A program made the position numbers and the translations under genes. A stretch of 64,000 nucleotides of DNA from positions 186,001 to 250,000 of the forward strand of contig SVGP01000001.1 of assembly GCA_015056255.1 (NCBI GenBank). The letters run 5' to 3'. Source of the DNA: Clostridiales bacterium. GTDB lineage: Bacteria > Bacillota > Clostridia > Christensenellales > Aristaeellaceae. The notes beneath the pieces were generated by a model. That model was not told the origin of the DNA. It saw only the letters and a program-made list of their open reading frames with translations, and did not search any database. Below are positions 34,156 through 43,577 of the stretch, one piece after another; the stretch's first letter is position 1, and each line of letters opens with the position of its first letter.

Positions 34156-34652
34156 AATCCGATCTTCTCCCTTCCAATTAATATACCTTCGCGGATCACC
34201 GCAAGGATAATATGCCCCGCAGACATGCTCATAATGCCTGTAAGCTCCATCTGCGTGCGCCCGGATACAAAATCAACCGAAACGGTGTTTTGAATCCGGT
34301 TTCTGTCCATCTGGCTCAAAACACAGATTGCACCGTAAGCAAGCGCCGTATGCATGGCGTTTTCAAACGCCAATACGCCCGTCAGGAAAATCCGCTCCAC
34401 GCGCGCATACTTTCGTATGTAGGAAAAGATTCGTCTTCCGGACGCAAGGGACATCGTTTTCTTCTTCCTTTTATATAGCCCTAGCGCCCGTTTTTGCGCG
34501 CGCATCACGGCGCGGCCTGAAAAAAAGTACCCGACGCCGAATCCCCAGCCTACATTCGATACAACAAACGCCGCGTATACGGGCGTAAAAAGCGCATACA
34601 ATCCCGTCCACACCGCAAAACAGACAAACACCATCCAATTCCAATGACTCAT
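34128..34652 (-). CDS. DUF2953-like membrane protein (YtfI-like)
   Basis: 174 residues with an N-terminal membrane helix (about 5-30), a basic middle part (QKRALGLYKRKKK) and a C-terminal beta domain (VSVDFVSGRTQMELTGIMSM). Position upstream of and overlapping ytfJ, and the length, match the DUF2953 partner of YtfJ. Precise function unknown; sporulation-linked by context. Confidence 0.7.
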   Translation of the reverse strand: MSHWNWMVFVCFAVWTGLYALFTPVYAAFVVSNVGWGFGVGYFFSGRAVMRAQKRALGLYKRKKKTMSLASGRRIFSYIRKYARVERIFLTGVLAFENAMHTALAYGAICVLSQMDRNRIQNTVSVDFVSGRTQMELTGIMSMSAGHIILAVIREGILIGREKIGLWINTRLKA

Positions 34653-34787
34653 GCGCCTATTGTTCCCAAAGCATCAAAATTCAAACGCTATCACGAATAA
34701 TTTTTTCATCGCTGCATATAAAAAATTCGACCGGACATAATACCGATAAACGCCCGGAATTCAGGCGTCCAAAAAGGAGGCAAAACC

Positions 34788-35006
34788 ATGCTCGACAACA
34801 CTTCTCTGGTTATCACCATCATCGGAGCCATCAACTGGCTGCTCGTGGGCCTTTTTCAGTTCGACCTTGTCGCCTACATCTTCGGCGGACAGGCTTCCAC
34901 CGTTTCCCGCGTCATCTACACCATCGTTGGCATCGCGGGTCTTTGGTGCATCTCCATTCTGTTTAAGGAAAAACTCCCCGCGCACTCCGCGAGAAAAGGC
35001 GAATAA
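34788..35006 (+). CDS. DUF378 small membrane protein
   Basis: 72 residues, two membrane helices; the motif GAINWLLVGLFQFDLVAYIFG and the second-helix pattern IYTIVGIAGLW are diagnostic of DUF378. Length matches the family. AAAGGAGG ribosome site. Monocistronic with its own terminator. Function unknown. Confidence 0.9.
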   Translation: MLDNTSLVITIIGAINWLLVGLFQFDLVAYIFGGQASTVSRVIYTIVGIAGLWCISILFKEKLPAHSARKGE

Positions 35007-35020
35007 AGCCAATCCGCATG

Positions 35021-35059
35021 AAAACCGCGCCGATCTTACGATCCGGCAGCGGTTTTTTT
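35021..35059 (+). terminator. terminator after the DUF378 gene
   Basis: Stem AAAACCGC / GCGGTTTT with inner GATC/GATC pairing and a run of seven T. Confidence 0.85.
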
Positions 35060-35129
35060 ATGACAAAAAAGAAGGAAAACGCGTCAAAAAAGCGAATCCC
35101 TTTTCTATGCACAAAGGAGGCCCTGCCAT

Positions 35130-36362
35130 ATGAACGTCAAGGACAAAAGGATCATCCGCGCACTTGCCGCGCGCGTATCTGAAATTTCAAAATCGCCTGC
35201 GGAAGCCAAAAAGCGCGAAATGTGGCGCAATCACACGTCATTAAAGGGCTCTCTTCCGCCCGTTTTTGTGTCGCCCGAAGGCTCGTGGGCGGAAATTCTG
35301 CCCGAGGAATCGCTTGCGTGCGAGGACGCTTTTGCAAGAGAAATCGAACTGGAGCTCAGAAAGCGCCTTTTCAGATACGACGTGATCAAAGACGACACGC
35401 CCATTGAAAACATCTTTGATTTTCCCGTGTCCATGATCCCGGTAAACGAGCACTGGGGGCTTCCGGTTGTAAGAGTGCCCGCCTCCGGGCGCGGCAGCTG
35501 GCGGCACGTTCCGGTTGTGGAAGACGTCGAAGACTGGAAAAAGCTCAAAATGCCAAGTCTGGATATTGACGAAGCGGGCGCGAAAATGAAACAGCAGATG
35601 CTGATGGATGCGGCGGGCGATTTGCTTTGCGCCAACATCACCGGCATCAAAATATTCGACTTCCATATCGCCCACATCTACGCCGATTTCAGAGGCCTTG
35701 ACAATCTCTTAATCGACCTTGCCGACGACATCGACATGGTGAAGGACGTATTCGAATTCATGGGCGAAGGCCTGATGGGACTTGTAAAGCAAGCCCAAAG
35801 CGCGCATCTCATCCAAAGAAATGACGACCACACCTATCATTACACCGGCGGCCTCGGCTATACATACGACCTGCCCGATGATTCCGTAAACGGCGCGGAC
35901 ACTCAAAACGTGTGGGCGGCCTGCGAAGCACAGGAATTCTCCTGCGTGTCGCCCAGAATGTTTGCAGAAACGATTCTGCCCGTCGAACGAAAGCTTTTAG
36001 AGCCCTTCGGCCTGAACGGCTACGGCTGCTGTGACGATCTGACCGAAAAGCTGGACAGCGTATTGACCATCAAAAACCTGCGCCGCGTCGCCGCCTGTCC
36101 ATGGGCAAACCTTAAAAAAATGGCGGACCGCCTGAAAAAGGACTACATCCTTACCTGGAAGCCCAATCCCGCGTATCTGGCAGGCGAGATTTTTGACGAT
36201 AACGCCGTTGAAGATTATCTTATCCAAAGCTTGACCGATGCAAAAGCAGGTTACCCCGAAATCATTCTGCGCGACACTCATTCCGTCAGAAACGATCCCA
36301 TTCGTTTTCAGAAGTTCGTAACCTGCGCAAGAAGCGCAATAGAAAAGGTTTACGGGCAGTGA
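35130..36362 (+). CDS. URO-D-fold protein (uroporphyrinogen decarboxylase-like)
   Basis: 410 residues, larger than HemE (about 350). The C-terminal part carries GYGCCDDLTEKLDSVLTI and the VAACPWAN strand, typical of the Clostridia URO-D-like subgroup often linked with corrinoid methyltransfer rather than heme synthesis; HemE-specific N-terminal Arg motif is not evident. No corrinoid protein or heme gene is adjacent. AAAGGAGG upstream. Function as methyltransferase is inference. Confidence 0.75.
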   Translation: MNVKDKRIIRALAARVSEISKSPAEAKKREMWRNHTSLKGSLPPVFVSPEGSWAEILPEESLACEDAFAREIELELRKRLFRYDVIKDDTPIENIFDFPVSMIPVNEHWGLPVVRVPASGRGSWRHVPVVEDVEDWKKLKMPSLDIDEAGAKMKQQMLMDAAGDLLCANITGIKIFDFHIAHIYADFRGLDNLLIDLADDIDMVKDVFEFMGEGLMGLVKQAQSAHLIQRNDDHTYHYTGGLGYTYDLPDDSVNGADTQNVWAACEAQEFSCVSPRMFAETILPVERKLLEPFGLNGYGCCDDLTEKLDSVLTIKNLRRVAACPWANLKKMADRLKKDYILTWKPNPAYLAGEIFDDNAVEDYLIQSLTDAKAGYPEIILRDTHSVRNDPIRFQKFVTCARSAIEKVYGQ

Positions 36363-36380
36363 TGAATGCCGCATTGTCGG

Positions 36381-36477
36381 CGCGGGCGATCAATGATCGC
36401 CCCTACATTCAGATGGATCCATAATCATTCGATGAATCTACAACCATCATGTGGGGGCGTGCAATGCACGCCCCCGC
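36381..36477. repeat. paired GTRG-palindrome (BIME-like) element
   Basis: Between convergent genes. Palindrome 36384-36402 followed by CTAC 36403-36406; GTGG 36451-36454 followed by palindrome 36455-36473. The two palindromes differ in their inner bases (GATCA versus GTGCA), matching the two core types seen near 19.5 kb. Confidence 0.85.
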
Positions 36478-36491
36478 ATTCTTAATAAAAC

Positions 36492-36530
36492 AAGAGCAGC
36501 CTCAATCCGCATGAGGCTGCTCTTGTTTTT
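36492..36530. terminator. bidirectional terminator
   Basis: Perfect 13-bp stem (36492-36504 and 36512-36524) with a 7-nt loop; GTTTTT follows on plus, and TTGTTTTATT region on minus, ending the nucleoside importer operon. Confidence 0.9.
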
Positions 36531-36536
36531 GTGAAA

Positions 36537-37466
36537 TTATCTCGATCCCTTGTCGTAGGGCACGCCTTCCGCCTTGGGGGCTCTGGAGTGGCGGCTGAAG
36601 AGGGCGAGGATAATCATGGAGGCGATGAAGGGCATCATGTTGTAAATTTCCTTCGGCCACTGAAGCTTACTTAAGAACTCGATGGAGTCCGCGATGTTGG
36701 CAAGGGACTTGAACACCGAGAAGAACACAGCGGCAAGGGCGATCTTCAGAGGATGCCACTGTCCGAAGATCATAACGGCGAGCGCCAAGAAGCCCATGCC
36801 GGCAACGCCGACTTCGAAGTTCCAGCTCTGAACAGCGGGCACGATGTAGGCAAAACCGCCGATACCGCCCAGGAAGCCGGAAAGAAGCACGCCGATATAG
36901 CGCATCTTGTAAACGTTGATGCCCACGGAATCAGCCGCCTGAGGATGCTCGCCGCAGGAGCGCAGGCGAAGGCCAAGGCGGGTTTTGTAGAGAATGATGT
37001 AGGAAAGAATCAAAAACGCGATTCCGATGAACAGGAAAACGTTTACGTCGATTCCGAAAATTTTATAGATGAAGGCGGAGTTGGTGTAGTCGAGCTTCGA
37101 GGACTGGGAGCCGTTTACGCGCTTTGCAATAACCATGGCGATGGCGGTTGCAAGGATGTTGAGCGCGGTACCGCCGATGGTCTGATCGGCTTTTAAGTTA
37201 ATGGAGGCAAAGGCCAGAAGCAGGGAATACACAACGCCGGCAAGGCCCGCAGCAAGAACCGAAAACAGAACCTGTAAAACGGGCGCAAGGCCGTGGGTCA
37301 TCTGAGTGGCCAGAACGCCGATTAAGCCGCCAATGACCATGATGCCTTCAAGGGCGATGTTGATGATGCCGCTTCTTTCGGAGAACATGCCGCCGAGGGC
37401 GACCATCATCAGGACGCTTGCATACAGAAGGGTGTATTTTACAAGAAGCAGAAGTTCATTAGGCAT
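36537..37466 (-). CDS. nucleoside ABC importer permease (NupQ-like)
   Basis: 309 residues, eight to nine membrane helices. Segments SGIINIALEGIMVIGG and LRLRSCGEHPQAADSVGINV are conserved in the second permease of BMP-dependent nucleoside importers. It ends the operon BMP protein - ATPase - permease - permease and starts 2 bases from the preceding stop. Confidence 0.92.
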   Translation of the reverse strand: MPNELLLLVKYTLLYASVLMMVALGGMFSERSGIINIALEGIMVIGGLIGVLATQMTHGLAPVLQVLFSVLAAGLAGVVYSLLLAFASINLKADQTIGGTALNILATAIAMVIAKRVNGSQSSKLDYTNSAFIYKIFGIDVNVFLFIGIAFLILSYIILYKTRLGLRLRSCGEHPQAADSVGINVYKMRYIGVLLSGFLGGIGGFAYIVPAVQSWNFEVGVAGMGFLALAVMIFGQWHPLKIALAAVFFSVFKSLANIADSIEFLSKLQWPKEIYNMMPFIASMIILALFSRHSRAPKAEGVPYDKGSR

Positions 37467-37468
37467 TC

Positions 37469-38638
37469 TTACTTACCTCCCTTCAGATCATTACGGGACG
37501 CAAACACGCGCGCAATTGCGCTTTTGAAAAGAAGCATGAACGCGCACAGGTAAATGATGATGCCGGATACGATATCGGCGATTTCTCTGGGGAAGAAGGA
37601 GGCGTTCATATAGCCGCCGCCAACGTCGATATGCGCAATGAACAGCGCCGAGAATATGATGCCGATGGGGTTGGACGAAGCCAGAAGCGCAACGGAAATG
37701 CCGTCAAAGCCGAAGCCCGGAAGCGACGTGGATACCAGCGGCTGCCACTCGGCGACGCCGGAGAGGTAGTAAAGGCCTGCGCCGAAACCGGCAAGGCCGC
37801 CCGCGATGGCCATGGAGAGGATGATGTTGCGCTTTTCGTTGATGCCCGCATATCTGGCCGCCGTCTGGCTGTAGCCGCAAGCGCGGATTTCGTAGCCGAA
37901 GGTGGTCTTGTTGATGATGACGTAGAGGATAACGGCCACGATGATGGCAAAGAAAATAGCGATGGAGGTCTGCTGGACGTATGCGCCCCAGCCCTCGTTT
38001 TTAAACAGGATGTTCATATTGGGAATGGTAGTACCCTCGTAAACGCCTTTGCCGATGGCCCAGGTTTTGGTAGTTTTGGCGCAGTACATGGCGCCGGTAC
38101 CGCCGCCGTAGATGATGGTATTCACCGCGTACAAGCCAATCCAGTTGAACATGATGGCGGTGATAACCTCGTTGATCTTGAAGTACGCCTTGAAAAAGCC
38201 GGGGATTGCGCCCCAGATCGCACCCATGATGACGGAGCCGAGCAGGCACAGGTACCACGGAAGCTTAAGCACGATGGCGCAGTACAGAGCGCCGAACGCG
38301 CCCAGCGTATACTGGCCGGCAGCGCCGATATTGAAAAGGCCGGTCTTGAACGCAAAGCCTACGGAAAGGCCGGTCATGATGAGGGGCGCAGCCTGAGAAA
38401 TCTCCGTTTTAAGGCCGCGGCGCACCATGTAGAAGCAGCCCTTCATCAGGCGCATAAAGCCCTCGTCAAAGGCGGTGTCGAACACCTGCTTGAGTGTATA
38501 TTCGTTTCCACTCGCCGCGTAGGAAGAAAGGGACAGGAAGAAAAGGATCACAAATCCGAATGCCAGTCCGATGATGACACAGATCAGCGCAGAAAGGATG
38601 GTCGATAAGCCGCGCTTCATGCGTTCTAAAATATCCAT
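37469..38638 (-). CDS. nucleoside ABC importer permease (NupP-like)
   Basis: 389 residues from the ATG at 38638, with AAAGGAGG just upstream and only 4 bases after the ATPase stop; a longer in-frame reading to 38743 lies inside the ATPase gene. About ten membrane helices; GFAFKTGLFNIGAAGQYTLG and EIRACGYSQTAARYAGIN are family signatures. Forms the membrane channel with the next gene. Confidence 0.92.
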   Translation of the reverse strand: MDILERMKRGLSTILSALICVIIGLAFGFVILFFLSLSSYAASGNEYTLKQVFDTAFDEGFMRLMKGCFYMVRRGLKTEISQAAPLIMTGLSVGFAFKTGLFNIGAAGQYTLGAFGALYCAIVLKLPWYLCLLGSVIMGAIWGAIPGFFKAYFKINEVITAIMFNWIGLYAVNTIIYGGGTGAMYCAKTTKTWAIGKGVYEGTTIPNMNILFKNEGWGAYVQQTSIAIFFAIIVAVILYVIINKTTFGYEIRACGYSQTAARYAGINEKRNIILSMAIAGGLAGFGAGLYYLSGVAEWQPLVSTSLPGFGFDGISVALLASSNPIGIIFSALFIAHIDVGGGYMNASFFPREIADIVSGIIIYLCAFMLLFKSAIARVFASRNDLKGGK

Positions 38639-38642
38639 AATT

Positions 38643-40181
38643 CTACGCCTCCTTTGCCTTGTTCTGACGTTTGCCGCCCGCCATATAAAGACCCAGCTCC
38701 TGAACGGTGGTGACCTTGGGATCGAATTCGCCCACGATTTCACCCTCGTACATGACTAAAATGCGGTCGGAAAGCTTCATGACTTCGTCAAGCTCCAACG
38801 ATACAAGCAGAACTGCGCGTCCACTGTCGCGAACCTGTACCAGCTGCTGATGGATGAACTCGATCGCGCCGACATCCAGACCACGCGTGGGCTGAACGGC
38901 GACGACCAGGGGCTCATTACGGTCGATTTCTCGGCCGATGATCGCCTTTTGCTGGTTTCCGCCGGACATGGAGCGCGCGATGGTAATCGGACCCTGACCG
39001 GAGCGGACGTCGAATTTCTCGATCAGGCGCTTCGCATGAGCGCGAACGGCGCGATTTTTGATAAAGCCCCACTTTTTGAACTCGTCCGTCCAGTATCTCT
39101 GAAGAACGAGGTTCTGTTCGAGCGTGTAGTCCAAAACCAGACCATGCTTGTGTCTGTCCTCGGGAATGTGCGCCATGCCGCTTCTCGCCCTCTGTCGGAT
39201 GGAGAGGGGCTTAAGCTCCCTTCCATACAGGCGGACGGATCCGGAAGCCATCTTTTCAAGGCCGGTCAGCGCCTGAATAAATTCCGTCTGACCGTTTCCT
39301 TCGATGCCCGCGATGCACACGATTTCGCCCTCGCGCACGTCAAAAGACACACTTTTAACGGCGTTGTTCTTGTGAACCTTGCTGGCGACGGTCACGTTTC
39401 TGACTTCAAGCACGGTGTTTCCGACTTCGATATCTTTCTTTTCCACCTCAAAGGATACGTCTCTGCCCACCATCATGCGGGAAAGCTCTTCCTTCGTGGT
39501 GTTTTTGATGTCCACTGTGCCCATGCACTTGCCCTTTCGAAGCACTGTGCAGCGGTCGGCGACGGCCATGATTTCGTTGAGCTTATGGGTGATAAAGAGG
39601 ATACTCTTTCCTTCCTTGGCAAAGCCGCGCATGATTTCCATCAGGTCGTCAATTTCCTGAGGCGTTAATACGGCGGTCGGCTCGTCGAAGATTAAGATGT
39701 CATTGTTACGGTAGAGCATCTTTAAAATTTCAACCCTCTGCTGCATGCCGACGGAAATATCCTCGACCATCGCATCGGGATTGACCTTAAGGCCGTATTT
39801 TTCGCTCAGTTCCACAACGCGCTTTCTGGCGGCCTTTTTCTCCAGCATGCCCATGCTTGTGGTTTCCGCGCCCAGAATGATGTTTTCAAGCACGGTAAAC
39901 ACTTCAACGAGCTTAAAATGCTGGTGAACCATACCGATTTTAAGCGCATTAGCGTCGTTGGGGTTATTGATTTTGACGACCTGTCCATCCTTTAAGATGG
40001 TGCCGCTTTCGGGCTGATAGAGGCCGAAAAGAACGCTCATCAGCGTGCTCTTTCCCGCGCCGTTTTCGCCAAGCAGCGCATGGATTTCGCCCTTTTTCAG
40101 CTGTAGGGTGATGTCGTCGTTCGCCCTGATGCCCGGGAACACCTTGGTGATGTTCCGCATCTCGATGATATACTCAGACAA
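38643..40181 (-). CDS. nucleoside ABC importer ATPase, two fused nucleotide-binding domains
   Basis: 513 residues. The start is taken as TTG at 40181: AAAGGAG lies nine bases upstream and the product then begins with [16 protein letters not shown], as usual for the family; an ATG at 40217 lies before that ribosome site. First domain: [32 protein letters not shown]. Second domain: degenerate Walker [10 protein letters not shown], signature [10 protein letters not shown], and [12 protein letters not shown] lacking the catalytic Asp-Glu. This asymmetry is normal for ribose/BMP-type ATPases. Confidence 0.92.
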   Translation of the reverse strand: MSEYIIEMRNITKVFPGIRANDDITLQLKKGEIHALLGENGAGKSTLMSVLFGLYQPESGTILKDGQVVKINNPNDANALKIGMVHQHFKLVEVFTVLENIILGAETTSMGMLEKKAARKRVVELSEKYGLKVNPDAMVEDISVGMQQRVEILKMLYRNNDILIFDEPTAVLTPQEIDDLMEIMRGFAKEGKSILFITHKLNEIMAVADRCTVLRKGKCMGTVDIKNTTKEELSRMMVGRDVSFEVEKKDIEVGNTVLEVRNVTVASKVHKNNAVKSVSFDVREGEIVCIAGIEGNGQTEFIQALTGLEKMASGSVRLYGRELKPLSIRQRARSGMAHIPEDRHKHGLVLDYTLEQNLVLQRYWTDEFKKWGFIKNRAVRAHAKRLIEKFDVRSGQGPITIARSMSGGNQQKAIIGREIDRNEPLVVAVQPTRGLDVGAIEFIHQQLVQVRDSGRAVLLVSLELDEVMKLSDRILVMYEGEIVGEFDPKVTTVQELGLYMAGGKRQNKAKEA

Positions 40182-40301
40182 GGCACATCGCTCCTTTGAA
40201 AAGTTTACACAGTTCACTATTATCTATTATATAGTATAATAGGAAAAAAGGCAAATGGTTTTTGTGTTGAGGCAAAAGCAGACGAAAAAACCACTGACGA
40301 T

Positions 40302-40335
40302 AAAAACGCTCTGGACGATTGTCCAGAGCGTTTTT
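40302..40335 (-). terminator. terminator between the BMP gene and the importer genes
   Basis: Perfect 15-bp stem (40302-40316 / 40321-40335) with a 4-base loop, T-run on the minus strand. Partial read-through would give more binding protein than transporter. Confidence 0.9.
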
Positions 40336-40350
40336 TATGCCTTTTATCAA

Positions 40351-41454
40351 TTAGGCGATGTAGTTAACGGTGGTCTTCTCGGAAACGGCGGGCTTAACAG
40401 CGTCGTCGGAGGAGTTGTCAACTACTACGGTGCCGGCCATGATGGCAGCCTTGAGCGCTTCATACTCTTCTACGGTGAAGGTGTTGAAGTTCCAGGAACC
40501 CTCAGCGGTGGGCAGGCCTACATAGTCGCCGTCGGAGAGAGAGTAGGTGATGAACTGGCCGCCGAAGTTGGCCCAATTGCCAGCGGTGAACTCATAGAGC
40601 ATGTACTCGGTAACGTTCTGAAGGCCCTTCATGGCGGAGGTTACGAAGGGGTTGTAGGTGTATTCGCCGTTGGCAACGCCGCGAACGCCGATGTAGTTCT
40701 GGTCAACGTCAACGCCGATGACCTTGCCGTTATTCTTGGTAGCAGCTTCAACAGCAGAGGTGTAGATGCCGCCGCCGCAAGCGAAAACGATCTCGGTGCC
40801 GTTGGCATACCAGCCTTCCATCTTCGCAGTGATGTTGGCATCACCGAAGAACTGGCCGCCGTAGGTGTAGTTGATTTCGATTTCTACGCCCATTTCAGAA
40901 GCAGCCTTGTCGGCGCCCTGAACGAAGCCGTAGCCGTAACGGATAACCGCGGGAACAGCCATGCCGCCGAGGAAGCCCAGCTTGGTGTAGCCGTCCTTAA
41001 CCGCAGCGTAGCCGGCGAGGAAGCCAGCCTGCTCTTCAGCGAAGGTGATGCATACGCTGTTGGCGGTGGGAACTTCGTAGTTTACATAGTCATAGGTCAT
41101 GTCGCCGGCGCCAACGTCGATGGCGAGGAAGGCAACGTCAGGATAAACTTCCTGAACTTCCATAAGAGCAGTACCGAAGAGGTAGCCGGGCATTACAACG
41201 ATGTTGGCGCCCTCAGCGATGGCCTGATCGATGGAAACGAGGCGAGCGTCGGTGGAGTCAGCAGCGGGCTGATAGTAGGTGTAGGGGATGTTGCTGGCGG
41301 TGGCAAAAGCCTCAACGCCCTGCCAGCAGGCCTGGTTGAAGGATTCGTCGTCGATGGTGCCAACGTCGGTTACGAGCGCGATCTTGTTCTCGGCAAGAGC
41401 TGCGCAGGACAGAGAGAGCATCATGACCAGAAGAAGAGCCAGAAACTTTTTCAT
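40351..41454 (-). CDS. BMP/PnrA-family nucleoside-binding protein
   Basis: 367 residues. Signal peptide MKKFLALLLVMMLSLS with A-L-A cleavage near residue 21; the Cys at 17 is preceded by S-L-S, not a proper lipobox. Conserved TDVGTIDDESFNQACWQG opening, GFLGGMAVP and IVFACGGG motifs of the PnrA-like fold, which binds purine nucleosides. Expressed from its own promoter and separated from the transporter genes by a terminator. Confidence 0.92.
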   Translation of the reverse strand: MKKFLALLLVMMLSLSCAALAENKIALVTDVGTIDDESFNQACWQGVEAFATASNIPYTYYQPAADSTDARLVSIDQAIAEGANIVVMPGYLFGTALMEVQEVYPDVAFLAIDVGAGDMTYDYVNYEVPTANSVCITFAEEQAGFLAGYAAVKDGYTKLGFLGGMAVPAVIRYGYGFVQGADKAASEMGVEIEINYTYGGQFFGDANITAKMEGWYANGTEIVFACGGGIYTSAVEAATKNNGKVIGVDVDQNYIGVRGVANGEYTYNPFVTSAMKGLQNVTEYMLYEFTAGNWANFGGQFITYSLSDGDYVGLPTAEGSWNFNTFTVEEYEALKAAIMAGTVVVDNSSDDAVKPAVSEKTTVNYIA

Positions 41455-41506
41455 GAGTTGTTCCTCCCGTATGATTGTTTAAACGGATATCCCGTCTACG
41501 GTATTT

Positions 41507-41534
41507 ATTATATCATTTTTATATTAACTTTCAA
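41507..41534 (-). promoter_or_regulatory. promoter of the nucleoside importer
   Basis: Minus strand: TTGAAA (41529-41534), 16-bp spacer, TATAAT (41507-41512). Confidence 0.7.
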
Positions 41535-41542
41535 GCAAGAAA

Positions 41543-41552
41543 GAAACGTTTC
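41543..41552. promoter_or_regulatory. GAAACGTTTC palindrome between divergent promoters
   Basis: Perfect 10-bp palindrome with a central CG, the core form of LacI/CcpA-family operators, though it departs from the cre consensus at its ends. It lies 9 bases upstream of the importer -35 and 28 upstream of the sirtuin -35. Confidence 0.35.
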
Positions 41553-41579
41553 CAAGCGATAAACGTGAATACAACATTC

Positions 41580-41608
41580 TTGACAGGATTATATCTGCGT
41601 GATATATT
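41580..41608 (+). promoter_or_regulatory. promoter of the sirtuin gene
   Basis: TTGACA (41580-41585), 17-bp spacer, TATATT (41603-41608), 24 bases before the start. Confidence 0.8.
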
Positions 41609-41632
41609 GACATTACAAAAGGGGATGATGGT

Positions 41633-42343
41633 ATGAACGAACTTGCTTCTATTATTAAGGCTTCAAAACGCATCGTTTTTTTCGGAGGCGCGGGCGTGAG
41701 CACCGAATCCGGCATCCCGGACTTTCGAAGCGTGGACGGGCTTTATAATCAAAAATACGATTATCCGCCCGAAACCATATTGTCAAGAACGTTTTTTGAG
41801 CTGCGTCCCGATGAATTTTTCAGATTCTATAAAGATAAAATGCTTCCGCTTGAAGCCAAGCCCAACGACGCGCATAAAAAGCTTTTCGAGCTTGAACAAA
41901 TGGGAAAACTCACCGGCATCGTCACCCAGAACATCGACGGCCTCCATCAGAAGGCCGGAAGCATCCGCGTATTTGAGCTGCACGGCAGCATCCACAGAAA
42001 CTTCTGCATGGAATGCGGAAAATTCTACAGCCCCGAGCACATCAAAAATGCACCTGGTGTTCCCAAATGCGAATGCGGCGGCGTAGTAAAACCGGATGTC
42101 GTCCTATATGAAGAGGGCCTTGACGACGCGACCGTCCGCGGCGCGCTTCGCGTGATCTCGGAGGCCGACACCCTGATCGTGGCGGGCACCAGCTTAACCG
42201 TCTACCCCGCCGCAGGATTTCTGGATTATTTCAGAGGAAAAAACCTAATCCTCATCAACCGCGACCCCACCCCCGCCGACAGAAAAGCCACCATGGTCAT
42301 CAGAGGCAGCGTCGGAAAGGTGCTTAGCGAAATAGAGCTGTAA
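41633..42343 (+). CDS. NAD-dependent protein deacylase (sirtuin)
   Basis: 236 residues, full length for a bacterial CobB/SrtN. NAD-binding GAGVSTESGIPDFR (19-32), TQNIDGLHQKAG (98-109), catalytic H117 and a zinc site C125, C128, C146, C148. Removes acyl groups from protein lysines in the cytoplasm, consuming NAD. Divergent from the nucleoside importer; the AAAGGGG ribosome site is about 10 bases upstream of the chosen ATG. Confidence 0.94.
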   Translation: MNELASIIKASKRIVFFGGAGVSTESGIPDFRSVDGLYNQKYDYPPETILSRTFFELRPDEFFRFYKDKMLPLEAKPNDAHKKLFELEQMGKLTGIVTQNIDGLHQKAGSIRVFELHGSIHRNFCMECGKFYSPEHIKNAPGVPKCECGGVVKPDVVLYEEGLDDATVRGALRVISEADTLIVAGTSLTVYPAAGFLDYFRGKNLILINRDPTPADRKATMVIRGSVGKVLSEIEL

Positions 42344-42440
42344 GAAAAAAGACCAGTTTCAAACAAAAGCTTTTCAGCGTCGATTTTTGCAAATGATACG
42401 ATCCAATCAATACGGACAATGAAGGGGCGGAATTACGGGT

Positions 42441-43577
42441 ATGAATGTGTGGGAACAATATAAAAATCAATCTGAAAAAAAGATTGTAAGAGATTTGCTT
42501 CAGGAGGAAATCAATCAGCTGGAAGGCAATCCGGAGCAGATCATTTTTTCAAGCGTCATAAGAAAGCGGCTCTGGACGGCTATATTCTGGGGATTTCTTA
42601 CATTAGCGCTGCTGATTCGGTATATAGCCACAGATTCGCTGGACCGGGATTTCAGGGATGCTGTGCCGCCGATCCTGATGGGGCTGATCTGGATGTATAG
42701 AGTCTGCAGTGTCAATTATAAAAAAGCTGCCTGGAACATGGTTCGTGATGCGATGAAATCTCCTGAAAAGCCTTTCAGTCAGGTTGTATCGGATAATATT
42801 CAACTGACAGAAGCCTGGATCAGCTCAAAATCGGCGCATGTATTGCTGTGCCTGCTGCTGATCTTTGCAAGCCTTGGAATCGCTGTAGGGGATCGGCTCA
42901 GCGAAATGCGTGTGGACGGCATGATTTTTAAGAACGGTCAGAAAGGCTGCGTTCTTGTGAATTGCGTCGCAAACTTTACCGGCGCGCATGTAGAAATTCC
43001 CTCTCATGTAGAGGGAAAGAGGGTCGTCGCCATTGATTCCGGCGCTTTCATGAACGAGCAGACGATTGTCAGCGTGAATATGCCCGACACCGTCATATCG
43101 ATCGGCGCAGAGGCTTTTTCAGGCTGCACAAATCTGAAATCCATCGTGATTTCCGAAAATGTTGTGGAAATTCGAGGCAACTGCTTTGAAAACTGCACAA
43201 GCCTGACGGAGATTAACCTGCCTGAAAGCATCACCGCCATTCACGGCTATGCTTTTCGCAATTGTTCCTCCTTAGAGCAAATTGATCTTCCCGGCGGCAT
43301 CACCGAGATCAGGGGAAATTGCTTTGAAAACTGCATAAATCTGAAATCCATCGTGATTCCCGAAGGCGTTACCCGAATCGGAGGCCATGCCTTTATGGGG
43401 TGTACGTCGCTTTCGTCCGTCACAGTGCCCAATACAGTTCAGTCGATAGGCAGTTCCGCATTCCGACAGTGTCGAAGCCTGCGGCGCATTGAAATTCCTG
43501 CAAACGCATCGGTAGATGAGCGCGCGTTCAAGGAAAGCCCTACAATTATTTATCATTTGGATGAAAAAGATAAGTAG
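42441..43577 (+). CDS. membrane protein with extracellular BspA-type leucine-rich repeats
   Basis: 378 residues. Cytoplasmic N-terminus (1-32), two membrane helices near 35-52 and 70-88, a third near 132-150, then five to six LRR_5 repeats (about 180-360) with the pattern NCTSLTEINLPESITAI. The last repeat region ends in a short charged tail. Such repeats mediate surface or protein contacts. Base composition looks lower in G+C than neighbours. 142 bases separate it from the radical SAM gene; a functional link is possible but unproven. Confidence 0.8.
   Translation: MNVWEQYKNQSEKKIVRDLLQEEINQLEGNPEQIIFSSVIRKRLWTAIFWGFLTLALLIRYIATDSLDRDFRDAVPPILMGLIWMYRVCSVNYKKAAWNMVRDAMKSPEKPFSQVVSDNIQLTEAWISSKSAHVLLCLLLIFASLGIAVGDRLSEMRVDGMIFKNGQKGCVLVNCVANFTGAHVEIPSHVEGKRVVAIDSGAFMNEQTIVSVNMPDTVISIGAEAFSGCTNLKSIVISENVVEIRGNCFENCTSLTEINLPESITAIHGYAFRNCSSLEQIDLPGGITEIRGNCFENCINLKSIVIPEGVTRIGGHAFMGCTSLSSVTVPNTVQSIGSSAFRQCRSLRRIEIPANASVDERAFKESPTIIYHLDEKDK

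Noticed and set aside
41543-41552. CcpA cre site
   Set aside because: Only the CG-centred core fits; flanking TG and CA of the cre consensus are missing, so it is listed only as a palindrome.
40255-41562. 435-codon plus-strand frame
   Set aside because: Antisense to the BMP-family gene and crossing its terminator.
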